A stretch of DNA of 58,581 bases from Shewanella sairae (lineage in GTDB: Bacteria > Pseudomonadota > Gammaproteobacteria > Enterobacterales > Shewanellaceae), in assembly GCF_023283535.1 (NCBI RefSeq), contig NZ_JAKILT010000033.1:1-58581 (forward strand). Reading direction: 5' to 3'. Of this stretch, positions 42,728 to 52,634 are shown piece after piece (position 1 is the stretch's first letter; each line of letters starts with the position of its first letter). The notes under the pieces were generated by a model. The model had not been told where the DNA came from. It worked only from the letters and a program-made list of their open reading frames with translations, and made no database searches. The position numbers and the translations under genes are program-made.

Positions 42728-42767
42728 TTTCATTACTAACAGGCGAAGTTAGATATAGACGACTAAC

Positions 42768-43271
42768 TTAAGCTAGTTTAGCTTGTAGTGCAGCATCTTT
42801 CGCTTGTACAGCTTCAGCTGACTTAGCGCGCTCTTCTTTTACTGCAACAGCAAGGGCATCATCACCTACTGCAAGCATTTGCGCGGCTAGGTAACCTGCG
42901 TTTTTAGCACCAGCACTGCCAATAGCAACGGTAGCTACAGGAACGCCGCCAGGCATCATTACTGTTGATAATAGTGCATCATGGCCTTGTAGTGGGCCAC
43001 AATCAACTGGAACACCGATTACTGGGCGAGTTGTAATACCAGCAACTGCACCAGCTAAGTGCGCAGCAAGACCTGCGGCACAAATAAAGACTTTACAACC
43101 ACGCGCTTCTGCATCAGTTACGTAAGCGTGTGTAGCTGCAGGCGTACGGTGCGCTGAAGTTACTTTGGCTTCAAAGTCGATTTCGAAAGTTCTAAGCACA
43201 TCGAGGGTGGCTTGCATTGTAGGCAGATCTGAATCAGATCCCATTAATACTGCAACAAATGGTTTGCTCAT
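42768..43271 (-). CDS. purE: N5-carboxyaminoimidazole ribonucleotide mutase (class I PurE)
   Basis: Start fixed at MSKPF, preceded by AAGGA at 7 bases; a longer in-frame extension upstream is hydrophobic and spurious. The 167-residue protein has GSDSDLPTM near residue 11, the catalytic SAHRTPAAT near 42, and [24 protein letters not shown], as in octameric class I PurE. It converts N5-CAIR to CAIR in purine synthesis. PurK, which makes N5-CAIR, is usually next to purE but is absent here. An Ala/Lys-rich C-terminal tail follows the core. Confidence 0.95.
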   Translation of the reverse strand: MSKPFVAVLMGSDSDLPTMQATLDVLRTFEIDFEAKVTSAHRTPAATHAYVTDAEARGCKVFICAAGLAAHLAGAVAGITTRPVIGVPVDCGPLQGHDALLSTVMMPGGVPVATVAIGSAGAKNAGYLAAQMLAVGDDALAVAVKEERAKSAEAVQAKDAALQAKLA

Positions 43272-43675
43272 TTTAAGTCCTTGAGTAGGGCGGTACATTA
43301 TTATATTTGCGCGCATTATAATGATATTTAGCGCACTTAGTAAACAGACTTCCCCCAAGCCTGCGAGGCAATTATCCCTAAGCTTTAGCAGAACTGCAAA
43401 TAACTTATTCATACATATGTATAACAAACCGGCAAAAAAGTAGATTAATATTTTTAATAGCATGTTTGGCTATAATTATCATGAAATAGGATTATTATTC
43501 AGCAGTAAATAAATGAATAATAATCCGGTTAAGTCTACTTCGACTTTACCAGTGTCGTTTTTTACCTATGGTGATGGACATAGTCGGTGAATAGCACTTT
43601 AGAATTCTGACTATTCTGTCGCTCTAAATGTAAGACTCAAACTTTACACGGTGAGCTATACGAATAAGGATATTC
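43272..43675. other. Divergent intergenic region between purE and the GGDEF gene
   Basis: No gene seen. No clear PurR box (ACGCAAACGTTTNCGT) was found. The notable element is a 13-bp inverted repeat at 43489-43526. Confidence 0.5.
43489..43526. repeat. Perfect 13-bp inverted repeat in the purE/GGDEF intergenic space
   Basis: GGATTATTATTCA/TGAATAATAATCC with a 12-base spacer. No T-run follows. It could be an operator for either divergent gene or an RNA hairpin in the GGDEF leader. Confidence 0.7.
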
Positions 43676-44944
43676 ATGACGCCCATAAAAGACAGCTTAA
43701 AGAAAAAAAAGATAGACTCACTTAGCCTAAAAGCGCATCTAGCACTGCTAGGCACGCCCATGCTATTGCTGCTCATTGTTTGGAGTATTTTTTTCAGTAT
43801 TAACCCCACAACTAACTCCGTTGCCAACCTCATACTCGTCGCGATTATTTATCTACTTGGATACAGTTTAAGTTACTATTTTCACCAAGGGCGCCTGAAT
43901 CGACTTTGGGAGCATTTACAGCAAGTTATTCATGTCAGTGATACCACCTTTGAGCTGGTCAATATTGCTAATCAATACCAAGATGAACGCGCGTTTCTTG
44001 AAGCCTTATTAAAAAAAGCTGTTAGTAGCATTGATGGTGCGGAAATGGGCTCCATTATCAAAGTCGACAGCACAACGGGTGAACTACAATTTGAATCGAC
44101 CATTGGCATTGATATCGATAAGCTCAGAAGTGTGCAGTTTAATCTTAATCAATCGTTTGAATATAAACTGACAAAAGGTAAATGCGACAGAGTAGTGGTC
44201 ATTGATGATATGGCGAATATCAATGCCCACAGCAGCTTGTCCGCTGCCGAGCAAGATGTACTATTAACCGCGCCGCTCAGCCCTATTCGTTCAACCCTAT
44301 CGAGTCCTATCCATATTGATGGCGCTCTTTATGGCATGCTGAACTTAGATAGTGCTAGAGCAAAAGCCTTTAGTCATTACGATAGAAACCTAGTGGCAAT
44401 ACTGACTCATGAAGCCGCTAACGCCATCGCCCTTTACCAAAAAGGCCGCCAAATAAACCTATTGGCTAACTATGATAGCCTTACAGAACTTTATAACCGT
44501 CAGCGCTTTGAACAAGGGGTGAAGCAATGGAAGATAAAACCCCATTTTGGCAGCTACTTAATCGTTTTAGACTTAGATAACTTAAAAGTTATCAATGACA
44601 ACTATGGCCATCAAACGGGCGACAAAGCGATACAGTCTTTTGCCAAAATTTTAAAGCAAAACTGGCATAAACAGCACCTTATTGCGCGCTATGGCGGTGA
44701 TGAATTTATTGCCCTTTGTCATGGACCGAAAGTTCAGATTGAAGCAGATTTGCAACAGCTAGAACGCACATTACTCGACACCGAGATTACCCAGCCAACA
44801 TCAACTGCAGATGCTCAGCCGCACTCAACAATCAGCTTCAGTTACGGTATTGCCAATTACCATGGCCACTTAGACGCAAGCTTTAAGATTGCTGATAAGA
44901 TGATGTATCAAAACAAACGCCTTAAACAGAGAGCAGCAAAGTAA
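43676..44944 (+). CDS. GAF-GGDEF diguanylate cyclase, membrane-bound
   Basis: A 422-residue protein with two transmembrane helices (about residues 20-42 and 48-65), a coiled region, a GAF domain (about 95-255: AEMGSIIKVDSTTGELQFEST...TLSSPIHIDGALYGMLNLDS) and a GGDEF domain (about 265-420). The cyclase core is intact: YDSLTELYNRQRFEQGV, DLDNLKVINDNYGHQTGDKAI and ARYGGDEFIALCHG. It should make c-di-GMP from two GTP. No RxxD inhibitory site is seen before GGDEF. AAGGA with 6-base spacing fixes the start. It opposes the EAL protein elsewhere in the window. Confidence 0.92.
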   Translation: MTPIKDSLKKKKIDSLSLKAHLALLGTPMLLLLIVWSIFFSINPTTNSVANLILVAIIYLLGYSLSYYFHQGRLNRLWEHLQQVIHVSDTTFELVNIANQYQDERAFLEALLKKAVSSIDGAEMGSIIKVDSTTGELQFESTIGIDIDKLRSVQFNLNQSFEYKLTKGKCDRVVVIDDMANINAHSSLSAAEQDVLLTAPLSPIRSTLSSPIHIDGALYGMLNLDSARAKAFSHYDRNLVAILTHEAANAIALYQKGRQINLLANYDSLTELYNRQRFEQGVKQWKIKPHFGSYLIVLDLDNLKVINDNYGHQTGDKAIQSFAKILKQNWHKQHLIARYGGDEFIALCHGPKVQIEADLQQLERTLLDTEITQPTSTADAQPHSTISFSYGIANYHGHLDASFKIADKMMYQNKRLKQRAAK

Positions 44945-45025
44945 GCGAGTCTCAGATTCGCCTTGCTGCTTCACGATAATGCTAACTTGCTTTATTGCGA
45001 GCGACAACAAACACCAGATAACTCC

Positions 45026-46207
45026 CTATACACAAATTCGCTTTAACACTTTCTCTAACATCGCAGACGTTGTTTTTTGCCCTTGCGCCTGCAAGGAGAT
45101 AGATTTTAAGCTTGTATGTATATCTTGGCTTAAGCGTGCAATTTCTGTCGCACGACCTTTAATACTTGAAGTGGCATTTTGTTGCCCCTCAATACTATGG
45201 CGAATATTACCCGCAAGATTGTCTAACTGATTAAAGGCGCTATCTATCTCACTAAATGCACTAGAAACTCTGTCGCATTGCAATAAGCTCTCTTGGCTCT
45301 CTTTTTGACTCTCACCTATCGCAGCTACCGCTTGACTGGTTTTAGCTTGAAAGCCTTCAACAATACTTTGAATTTCGACCGTTGACTCTTGGGTGCGGTG
45401 AGCAAGTGCTCTGACTTCATCGGCCACTACCGCAAATCCACGTCCTTGTTCCCCCGCCCTCGCGGCCTCAATAGCAGCGTTTAATGCCAGCAAATTAGTT
45501 TGCTCGGCAATACTCTTAATGACTTCAAGTACATTACCAATTTTAAAGCTATCTTGATGCAAGATGTCTAAATCATTCACTAAGCTTTCAATACCTTGGG
45601 TAAACTCCTGCATAAACTGCTGGTTTCTAAGGGCATCATTGGTGCCTAGTTGCAGTAATTCATTCGCCTGTGTTGATGTCGACTTGAGCTCTTGTGCATT
45701 GCCCGTTAATTCATGGGCTGTGCTATCAATTTCTGTCAGGCTTAAGCTTATCTGTTCATTTTCAGTCACACTTTTATCAACCGCCGATTCAGCAGATGTC
45801 ATTTGCTCTGACAGTTGCTCCGAGCCCCGACGAAAGCTTTCTGCATCATTACGAATTTTATCCAGCACATCTTTTAAGCCTTCAATAAAATCACACAAGC
45901 TGATTGATATTTTTGCTAACTCGTCATTAGTATTGTCAACAATTCTACCTTCAGGAGCTTGCTCAATGCTAACTACGAGCGCGAGATACAGCTTCAGCTT
46001 TGCTAAACGCAAACTCACTAATTGCCGACACAACAGCCAAGAAACACCAAATTGAGCTGTTGCCGTGATAACAAGCAACAGCAGCATATCCATTTTACTG
46101 ACGTTGGCAGAGAAAAAAAACAGCAAAATAAAAGTCGCTATGCTGGCAATACCAAGCATCGGAAGTGTCAGTTTCAATTGCAGTTTATTGTCATAACTCG
46201 TTTGCAT
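45026..46207 (-). CDS. Methyl-accepting chemotaxis protein with short sensor region
   Basis: Start placed at MQTSYDN, which has GGA at 6 bases and a short lead to the first helix; a TTG 20 codons upstream gives a 413-residue version. The protein has two close transmembrane helices ([18 protein letters not shown] and [20 protein letters not shown]) with almost no periplasmic domain, then a long coiled coil with the conserved signalling hairpin [41 protein letters not shown]. No C-terminal CheR-docking pentapeptide. It probably senses a membrane or cytoplasmic signal and feeds CheA/CheW. Confidence 0.9.
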   Translation of the reverse strand: MQTSYDNKLQLKLTLPMLGIASIATFILLFFFSANVSKMDMLLLLVITATAQFGVSWLLCRQLVSLRLAKLKLYLALVVSIEQAPEGRIVDNTNDELAKISISLCDFIEGLKDVLDKIRNDAESFRRGSEQLSEQMTSAESAVDKSVTENEQISLSLTEIDSTAHELTGNAQELKSTSTQANELLQLGTNDALRNQQFMQEFTQGIESLVNDLDILHQDSFKIGNVLEVIKSIAEQTNLLALNAAIEAARAGEQGRGFAVVADEVRALAHRTQESTVEIQSIVEGFQAKTSQAVAAIGESQKESQESLLQCDRVSSAFSEIDSAFNQLDNLAGNIRHSIEGQQNATSSIKGRATEIARLSQDIHTSLKSISLQAQGQKTTSAMLEKVLKRICV

Positions 46208-46329
46208 ATAGGTTCCATCTATTGGCATATTGGTAATTTCAGCTGCAGAATAAAAGTATTTTAACAACTCGTCTACATAGTTATCGGTCGCACTAGAAAA
46301 AGATTAAGTCTATCTATGGTTAAAATACA

Positions 46330-46353
46330 AAAAGCCCCTGCATTGCAGGGGCT
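46330..46353 (-). terminator. Terminator of the transglycosylase gene
   Basis: AGCCCCTGC-ATT-GCAGGGGCT, with TTTTTGTATTTTA following on the minus strand; 35 bases past the stop. Confidence 0.85.
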
Positions 46354-46387
46354 AAATGTTTCTATCTTATGGATTTAAGGCTATCGG

Positions 46388-47005
46388 TTAACCAAAGAAC
46401 AGTCGCCATAACCAAGAAGAATCTAAATCTTCTTGGCACTGCCTATATTGCGCGGCGTAGCGCTTAGAGCGAGCATCAACTTTACCTGCAACCTTAATCA
46501 ACCAAGGCTTTTGATTGTAGGTTTTACGTTTATAACCGCCCCAACCTTCGTGGTAATTAAGGTATTGATTACGGGCATCCCATTTTGAAACGCCGTTTAT
46601 TTTATGGCTTTTGTAAATAAACCAGCCCATAAAATCCATCGCATCATCAAAGTTACTGCGGCTAGACCATGAGTTACCGGTTTCTTTAACGTAATCATCC
46701 CAGGTCATGGTTTTAGCTTGGGCATAACCATAGGCTGAACTTGCACGACCAATTGGAATAAAGCCTAAAAAGTACTCCATTGGCGGCGCAGCATTATGCT
46801 TAAAAGAGCTTTCCTGGTACATCATAGCTAGCGGCACATGCACTGGTACGCCCCACTTTTCACGGGTATTTTTAGCAGCGCTATACCATGAGCGGTTTTC
46901 AGTATAGATAGAACAAAGGTTCTCAGGATCTTTGGGTGGCGGGGTTGCACAGCCAGTTAATAAGCTAGCTAGAATAACAGTCGCAATTAATGCAGGCCAT
47001 TTCAT
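46388..47005 (-). CDS. SLT-type lytic transglycosylase-like lipoprotein
   Basis: Start at ATG (MKWPALIATVIL); an in-frame TTG five codons upstream is less likely. The 205-residue lipoprotein has lipobox LLTGC near residue 18. The catalytic-type Glu is in VPLAMMYQESSFKHNA, followed by AYGYAQAKTMTWDDYVKE and YLNYHEGWGGY, in the order expected for a transglycosylase SLT domain. It should cleave peptidoglycan between MurNAc and GlcNAc with anhydro formation. It is anchored in a membrane, probably the outer one. Its own terminator follows. Confidence 0.85.
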   Translation of the reverse strand: MKWPALIATVILASLLTGCATPPPKDPENLCSIYTENRSWYSAAKNTREKWGVPVHVPLAMMYQESSFKHNAAPPMEYFLGFIPIGRASSAYGYAQAKTMTWDDYVKETGNSWSSRSNFDDAMDFMGWFIYKSHKINGVSKWDARNQYLNYHEGWGGYKRKTYNQKPWLIKVAGKVDARSKRYAAQYRQCQEDLDSSWLWRLFFG

Positions 47006-47118
47006 AAAAGGGGATACCAACAGACAGTGATAGCAAAATCATAGTGTCACATTGATGAGCAGAATATGCAATTGAGGTTTGGTTAAATTGTGTTACAAAT
47101 CAAGCAGAGACAAGCAAT

Positions 47119-47568
47119 TTACAATACTAAGTACAAGGGCTCAGGATACTCACACTCATAGGCTTCTTGTTGCCAGACTTCTGGCTGCCAAAACCCTTTA
47201 TCGTTACCACGGTAAACTTTATCAACATTAAACTTTGCACCAATATGATAACGCTCATTATGGCTAACATTTACCGTCAACTCTTTAGGCGTGCGGGCAC
47301 TCAACTTCACCTTTAAGCTAGGGGCATCGATAAGCTCCGCAACAACAAATGTATGTAACCCAGGGCTTAAACGGTAATTAGGCTGTGAGATAACCGGTTT
47401 ACCATCGAGATGAGTGACAACGACTCGATAAATATTCGCTTGGCGGTCAGGCTCCGAAAAGGTCGATACAATACCGCACTGATTAGCGGTATCAGGCTGC
47501 GATGCACAACCTGATACAAGCAATAACAATGCGGCGAGTTTACAGACATTTTTAGCGCCGATAACCAC
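47119..47568 (-). CDS. Small lipoprotein downstream of gshA
   Basis: A 149-residue lipoprotein with lipobox LLVSGC near residue 21. It starts at GTG only 5 bases after the gshA stop, so it is probably co-transcribed, though a functional link to glutathione is not evident. The mature part is beta-rich (ANIYRVVVTHLDGKPVISQPNYRLSPGLHTFVVAELI, RYHIGAKFNVDKVYRGNDKGFWQPEVWQQEAYEC) and carries two cysteines (QCGIVS and YECEYPE) that may pair. No family name recognised. Confidence 0.78.
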   Translation of the reverse strand: MVIGAKNVCKLAALLLLVSGCASQPDTANQCGIVSTFSEPDRQANIYRVVVTHLDGKPVISQPNYRLSPGLHTFVVAELIDAPSLKVKLSARTPKELTVNVSHNERYHIGAKFNVDKVYRGNDKGFWQPEVWQQEAYECEYPEPLYLVL

Positions 47569-47573
47569 CCAGG

Positions 47574-49139
47574 TTACGCCTTAAAGTAATCAGCTAGAAA
47601 CGCATCGAAACTGACACTCGGCTCAGCTTCGATAGCCGCTTGTTTTGCCAGAGATGCTTTTGCATCTTGCTCATAGCGAGCTGTCATGGCATCTGATAGC
47701 GGATAGGCTTTTAGCTGTTGGTGATAATCTTCAGCAAGTTGCAACACCCAATCACTGTGGTCCATTTGATCTTCTTTCAAACCTTTTATGATTTGGCCTG
47801 ATAGGGTTTCATCTGGATTATCAACAGCTTTATGCCACTTAGCTAAAGCGACTTGATAATCATCTTGCTCATCATCAAGGAGTTTTGCGATATCTTTTAA
47901 ATTGCCAAATAACGACTCTAACCAACTACTGAGGTTAATATCTTCACCTGAACGGGTTAGCATTAATCCCGGCTTACGCCCTTCTAATACCACCGAGTTT
48001 AGGTTGGCAGAAATCTCAGCTTCTTCAGCGGCATCAGTCGCTTTAGAGGGCTGTAATAAACAGTTAAGTAAGAACAGATCTAAGAAACGAATTTGTGACT
48101 TTTCAATACCCACAGAGCTGTATGGGTTAACGTCTAGTGCGCGTACTTCAATATATTCAACACCGGCGCGAGCCAAAGACTCTGATGGCTTTTCATTGCC
48201 TTTAGCAACTCGTTTGGCACGGATCGGCGAATAAAATTCATTTTCAATTTGCAAAATATTGGCATTAAGCTGCCGATATTCGCCATCAACTTTGACACCG
48301 ATTTTAGCAAAGTTAGCTGACGGCATATTAATCGCCGACTTCATGCCCTCTAAGTAACAAGGTAAACCATTGTAGCTAATGTTTAAATTATCTTGCTCTT
48401 GGTTGGTATAACCTAAATCACTCATGCGTAGAGACGTTGCATAAGGCAGGTATAAGGTACCATTGCCAATCACTTCAAACGGGAAGTTATTGGTCTTAGG
48501 ATCTTGAATAAAGGTGCTACACAGTGCTGGAGATGCGCCAAACAGATACGGCAGCACCCACACTAAGCGGCGATAATTGCGGATTAATCCAAAGTAAGAC
48601 TCAGAAATAAAATCTTCAAGCGTTAATGACTTATCTGAAAGCTCATAGAGTCGGTTCCATAACTGATCTGATACAGAAAAGTTAAAGTGAACTCCGGAGA
48701 TAATTTGCATCTGCGCGCCGTATCGGTAGGTTAGGCCTTTTCGATATAGTCGCTTCATTTGCCCTGTATTAGAGCTGCCATAATCAGCGATTGGGATATC
48801 GCCGGCGTCACCTAAATAACACGGCATACTCACTGGCCATAAACGTTGACCATTTAGATGGCGTACACTGTAGGCATGGGTCAGAGTCAGATCTTCGACT
48901 AATTCATCGATATCTTCAAAAACTGGCGTAATAAACTCAAGCAGTGACTCACTGTAATCAGTGGTGATCCGCGAGTGCGTTAATGCAGAGCCTAGCGCCT
49001 GTGGATGTTTGTCCTGGGCTAAATGGCCTGACTTTTCAATTCTTAACGCTTCACGCTCAATGCCACGTTGCATTGATTTTAGCGCCTGACGACTTGCCGT
49101 ATCCGACAGTTTGCCTAACAATTCATTGAAAGATTTCAA
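47574..49139 (-). CDS. gshA: Glutamate-cysteine ligase (gamma-glutamylcysteine synthetase)
   Basis: A 521-residue protein matching E. coli GshA in length (518) and sequence pattern: SMQRGIEREALRIEKSGHLAQDKHPQALGSALTHSRITTDYSESLLEFITP near the N-terminus (ATP/glutamate-binding), YGAQMQIISGVHFNFSVSD near 131, and EYIEVRALDVNPYSSVGI near 339. It joins glutamate and cysteine, the first and rate-limiting step of glutathione synthesis. The start is TTG with a modest GAGAG. Shewanella often keeps gshA beside an M16 protease gene and luxS; here the M16 gene is upstream and luxS is absent. Confidence 0.96.
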   Translation of the reverse strand: MKSFNELLGKLSDTASRQALKSMQRGIEREALRIEKSGHLAQDKHPQALGSALTHSRITTDYSESLLEFITPVFEDIDELVEDLTLTHAYSVRHLNGQRLWPVSMPCYLGDAGDIPIADYGSSNTGQMKRLYRKGLTYRYGAQMQIISGVHFNFSVSDQLWNRLYELSDKSLTLEDFISESYFGLIRNYRRLVWVLPYLFGASPALCSTFIQDPKTNNFPFEVIGNGTLYLPYATSLRMSDLGYTNQEQDNLNISYNGLPCYLEGMKSAINMPSANFAKIGVKVDGEYRQLNANILQIENEFYSPIRAKRVAKGNEKPSESLARAGVEYIEVRALDVNPYSSVGIEKSQIRFLDLFLLNCLLQPSKATDAAEEAEISANLNSVVLEGRKPGLMLTRSGEDINLSSWLESLFGNLKDIAKLLDDEQDDYQVALAKWHKAVDNPDETLSGQIIKGLKEDQMDHSDWVLQLAEDYHQQLKAYPLSDAMTARYEQDAKASLAKQAAIEAEPSVSFDAFLADYFKA

Positions 49140-49317
49140 TATATTACTCTCTAGTACGTGACTCTAACTTTAATAGCATGTCAGTCAGACCCGCCATAGC
49201 CAACTTAAATTTCAAGTCGTACCAAATTAGCGTTTATTTAACTGCCAACATAATAAACGATGAGATGATGCCACAGAATCGACACCATCTCCCGGATATA
49301 TGGTCTACATCAAGCTT

Positions 49318-52155
49318 TTACAACTGTAAAACTTGAATTGGATAACCAAGTGTTGATAATTCAGACTCTATTTTGGCGCGGTCACCCACAATCAAAATAA
49401 CCATATCGTCTAAATTCAACTGTTCTTTAGCCAATTGATTCAACTCATTACGGCTAATTTCATTGGTAATTTCAGTCTGTTGTTCACTGTAATTGTTATC
49501 CAAATTATAGCGCTGAATATTACGCATTAGCCCCGCTTTTTGATACGGCGTTTCATAATCAAGTGCTTTTGACTGTGAAATAGAGCTCTTCATAAAGTCG
49601 AGTTCTTTCTGCGTCATACCGTCTTTTTGGAAAGCGTTAATCTCGTTAATAAATTCAACTAACGCTTCTTTAGTTACATCGCTACGCACACTTGCGGTTG
49701 CTTGATAGAAACCTTCTTCAGGGCCGCCAGTAAAGTAACTTCTTGCACCATAGGTGTAACCTTTATCTTCACGAAGATTGAGGTTGATGCGACTGTTAAA
49801 CGCACCGCCTAGTGGGTAGTTCATCAAGTATGACTTAAAGAACTCTCCAGTTGCGTCGTACTTTAGCCCGCGCTTACCAATTTTTATCACTGACTGCGAC
49901 GCTTCTGGTTTATCAACAATGTAAATTTTACCACCATCCACTTTAGGCAACTCTACAAGCTCAGGGCGTGGCGTTGCAGTGCCTTTCCAAGTAGAAAGCG
50001 TAGCAAGCTTTGTGAGCATTTGCGCTTCATTTAAATTACCCACGGCAACGATTTGTGCATTACCCGCTGTGTACTGCTTTTTGTAGAATGCTTTTACATC
50101 CTCTAACGTCATAGCAGACACAGTTTCAAGGGTACCGCCGCTACTTATGCCAAATGGGCTGCCTTTACCATACAGCAGCTCACTAAACGCCGTTGAGGCT
50201 AAATAGTTTGGCTCAGTAAGCTCACGTTGTAGATGTTGTAATTTTTGCTGCTTAACCCGCTCAAAGTCTGCCGCTTTAAAACCTGGCTCAAACAGCTTTT
50301 CTTGCACAATCGCCATGGTTTTATCTAAATTTGCTGTTAGTGATGAAATTTTAACTTGGCTTTGGTAACCGCTAGCACTAAAGCTTACGTTACTTCCTAA
50401 CATCTCTAATGCTTGAGTTAACTCTTCAGCGCTGCGCTTTTGGCTAGACTCGTTCATCATCGCCGCAGTCATGCCAGCAAGACCAGCCTGTTCTACGCCG
50501 AGTAGCCTGTGACCACCATTAAGGTAGATCACAATTTCAACCGTCGGCGTCTCACTGGTTTCAGTACCAATCACTTCAATCTTATTAGCAAGCTCACCTT
50601 GCCAAAGCGCTGGCATAGTCAACACTGGCGCAGGACCTTCTGCAGGAATGATACTGCGATCAAACGATGACACGATTTGCGGTTTAACATCGAGGCCTTC
50701 AACCGCAACTGCAGCAACTTTTTCAACTGCTGGTGTGAAGGTATCCGGTTTGGCAATCAACTGTGATTGACCTTGCGGTACCACGCTCATTACAACCATA
50801 GGTTTGTCTTTAATATACCGATTAAACACCCGCATCACGTCTTCTTTAGTAACGTTTGCGTAGCGCTTTAAATCAAAACCTATCATGTCTGGATTATTAG
50901 AAAAGGTTTCATTAAAGGCTAAACTAGACACTTTACCTTGTACACTTTGCAAGCCAAAGATAGTCCCAGCTTCAAAGTTAACCTTTACCTTTTCAAGATC
51001 GTCATCGGTTACACCACGCTGCTCAAACTCTTTTATCGAATCTTGCATGGCTTGCTCGATTTCTGCTAAGTTGCCGCCACGAGCAGGGTTCGCTAGCGCA
51101 TACATAGAGAACTGACACGCAAGCTCCTGACATGGGTGACTAACGCCCGCTTGCACAGCAAGACCATCTTTAACTAGGTTTTTGTAAAACAGTGATGTTT
51201 TACCGCCGCCAAGAATATTTGATAACAAATCAAGGGCAGCTTCATCTTCATGGCGTGCATAAACCGTAGGCATACCAATACGAAGCAGAGGCAAATGCAC
51301 TCGGTCTTCCATCGATAGGTAGCGGGTTTGATCAAGCGTGACCAATTCTTTTACCGGCGCATTAACCTCTGGACCAGCCGGGATCTCGCCAAAGTATTTA
51401 TTAACCCATGCAAGAGTTTGCATTTCATCAAAGTCACCACCGATTGTTAAGGTAGCGTTGTTAGGACCATACCAGCGCTGGAAGAAATGTTTCACATCTT
51501 CAACATCTGCACGGTTTAAATCTTCTGGCCAGCCAATTACAGGCCATGAATAGGGGTGACCTTGAGGATAGAATGCTTGGTTAAAGCGCTCACCCATACG
51601 GCCGTAAGGGCGATTATCGATGCGCTGGGCGCGTTCGTTCTTGACTGTTTCTCTTTGAACTTCAAACTTTTCTTCTGTTAACGCTGGTAAAAAAAAGCCC
51701 ATACGGTCCGATTCTAACCAAAGCATTTTTTCTAATTGGTTATTCGGAACCGTCTCAAAATAGTTAGTTCTGTCGGTATTGGTGGTGCCGTTTAGGGTTC
51801 CACCCGCTTCAGTAATAATTTTAAAATGTTGCTCATCACCAACATTTTGCGAGCCTTGGAACATCATATGTTCAAATAGGTGAGCAAAGCCAGAGCGGCC
51901 TTCGAGCTCGCGGCCAGAACCAACATGGTAGGTCACATCGACGTGGACTAAAGGGTCAGAGTGATCCTCATGCAAAACAACCGTTAAGCCATTGGCAAGC
52001 TGGTACTTACGGTAAGGGATCCCTACCTGATCACCACTAAAAGAAACGCTTTCAATTAACTTAACCCCTGCAGGTAAGTTAGACTCGTTCTGTTGTTGTC
52101 CTGCACAACCCATTAATGCCGCACTCACAGCCGCAGCTAATATCCATTTTTTCAA
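49318..52155 (-). CDS. M16 (pitrilysin-family) zinc metallopeptidase, lipoprotein
   Basis: A 945-residue protein with lipobox LMGC near residue 16. The first half is catalytic: inverted zinc motif HLFEH at 92-96 with the distal Glu in the ETVKNERAQR region. The second half (from about 500) is the non-catalytic M16 repeat with substrate-binding (KGYTYGARSYF, R/Y pair). Two-domain bacterial M16B-like lipoproteins of this size are common in Shewanella and degrade peptides in the periplasm. The start is TTG behind AAGGAG, a strong site. Confidence 0.92.
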   Translation of the reverse strand: MKKWILAAAVSAALMGCAGQQQNESNLPAGVKLIESVSFSGDQVGIPYRKYQLANGLTVVLHEDHSDPLVHVDVTYHVGSGRELEGRSGFAHLFEHMMFQGSQNVGDEQHFKIITEAGGTLNGTTNTDRTNYFETVPNNQLEKMLWLESDRMGFFLPALTEEKFEVQRETVKNERAQRIDNRPYGRMGERFNQAFYPQGHPYSWPVIGWPEDLNRADVEDVKHFFQRWYGPNNATLTIGGDFDEMQTLAWVNKYFGEIPAGPEVNAPVKELVTLDQTRYLSMEDRVHLPLLRIGMPTVYARHEDEAALDLLSNILGGGKTSLFYKNLVKDGLAVQAGVSHPCQELACQFSMYALANPARGGNLAEIEQAMQDSIKEFEQRGVTDDDLEKVKVNFEAGTIFGLQSVQGKVSSLAFNETFSNNPDMIGFDLKRYANVTKEDVMRVFNRYIKDKPMVVMSVVPQGQSQLIAKPDTFTPAVEKVAAVAVEGLDVKPQIVSSFDRSIIPAEGPAPVLTMPALWQGELANKIEVIGTETSETPTVEIVIYLNGGHRLLGVEQAGLAGMTAAMMNESSQKRSAEELTQALEMLGSNVSFSASGYQSQVKISSLTANLDKTMAIVQEKLFEPGFKAADFERVKQQKLQHLQRELTEPNYLASTAFSELLYGKGSPFGISSGGTLETVSAMTLEDVKAFYKKQYTAGNAQIVAVGNLNEAQMLTKLATLSTWKGTATPRPELVELPKVDGGKIYIVDKPEASQSVIKIGKRGLKYDATGEFFKSYLMNYPLGGAFNSRINLNLREDKGYTYGARSYFTGGPEEGFYQATASVRSDVTKEALVEFINEINAFQKDGMTQKELDFMKSSISQSKALDYETPYQKAGLMRNIQRYNLDNNYSEQQTEITNEISRNELNQLAKEQLNLDDMVILIVGDRAKIESELSTLGYPIQVLQL

Positions 52156-52634
52156 TGACGCTCTCCTTATTAACAGCTCGTTACTTTTCTGACTTGCTTG
52201 ATATTGCGCCTAGTATTACCCACATCAGAAAAAACAACCAGCGATGATATTTAAATTAAAGGATTAAAAAGCTATCTGTTTTTGTAACACTTTTAGTCCT
52301 CAGTTAGTTGCCTTATCGACAATAGAGAAGCGACAAAATTTCATTATCTAGTGAATTTACTTAATTTTTTACACTTGCACCGACAAAGCACTTACCATGT
52401 TGCAACAGAGTTAAAATTTAAAGTTATTAAAACAAACTCTTATATTACGATAAGTTATAACCAAATCGGTTTGTGATGCAAGTATCACTATCTATAGAAT
52501 AAGACTATTGGGTAACGAAATGTAAATCTCGATAGTGTTTATGGGTGATTATCGGCAGACTAGACTTTGCAATAAGCAAGCGCTCACCTATATGAAGTTG
52601 TTTAAAGAAAAATAAAATATTTGGAATTTTGATA
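52156..52634. other. Divergent intergenic region between the M16 and symporter genes
   Basis: No gene seen. A short palindrome GTGAT-N6-ATCAC lies at 52473-52488, but its spacing does not fit CRP. Otherwise AT-rich. Confidence 0.4.

Noticed and set aside
43272..43463. N-terminal extension of purE by 64 codons
   Set aside because: Hydrophobic and unlike any PurE; the internal ATG has a good AAGGA and matches the family start.
44944..44960. Palindromic GCGAGTCTCAGATTCGC after the GGDEF gene as a terminator
   Set aside because: The loop would be a single base and there is no T-run.
52473..52488. Possible CRP site (GTGAT-N6-ATCAC) before the symporter gene
   Set aside because: CRP half-sites need a 4-base gap in this register; the spacing is two bases too long.
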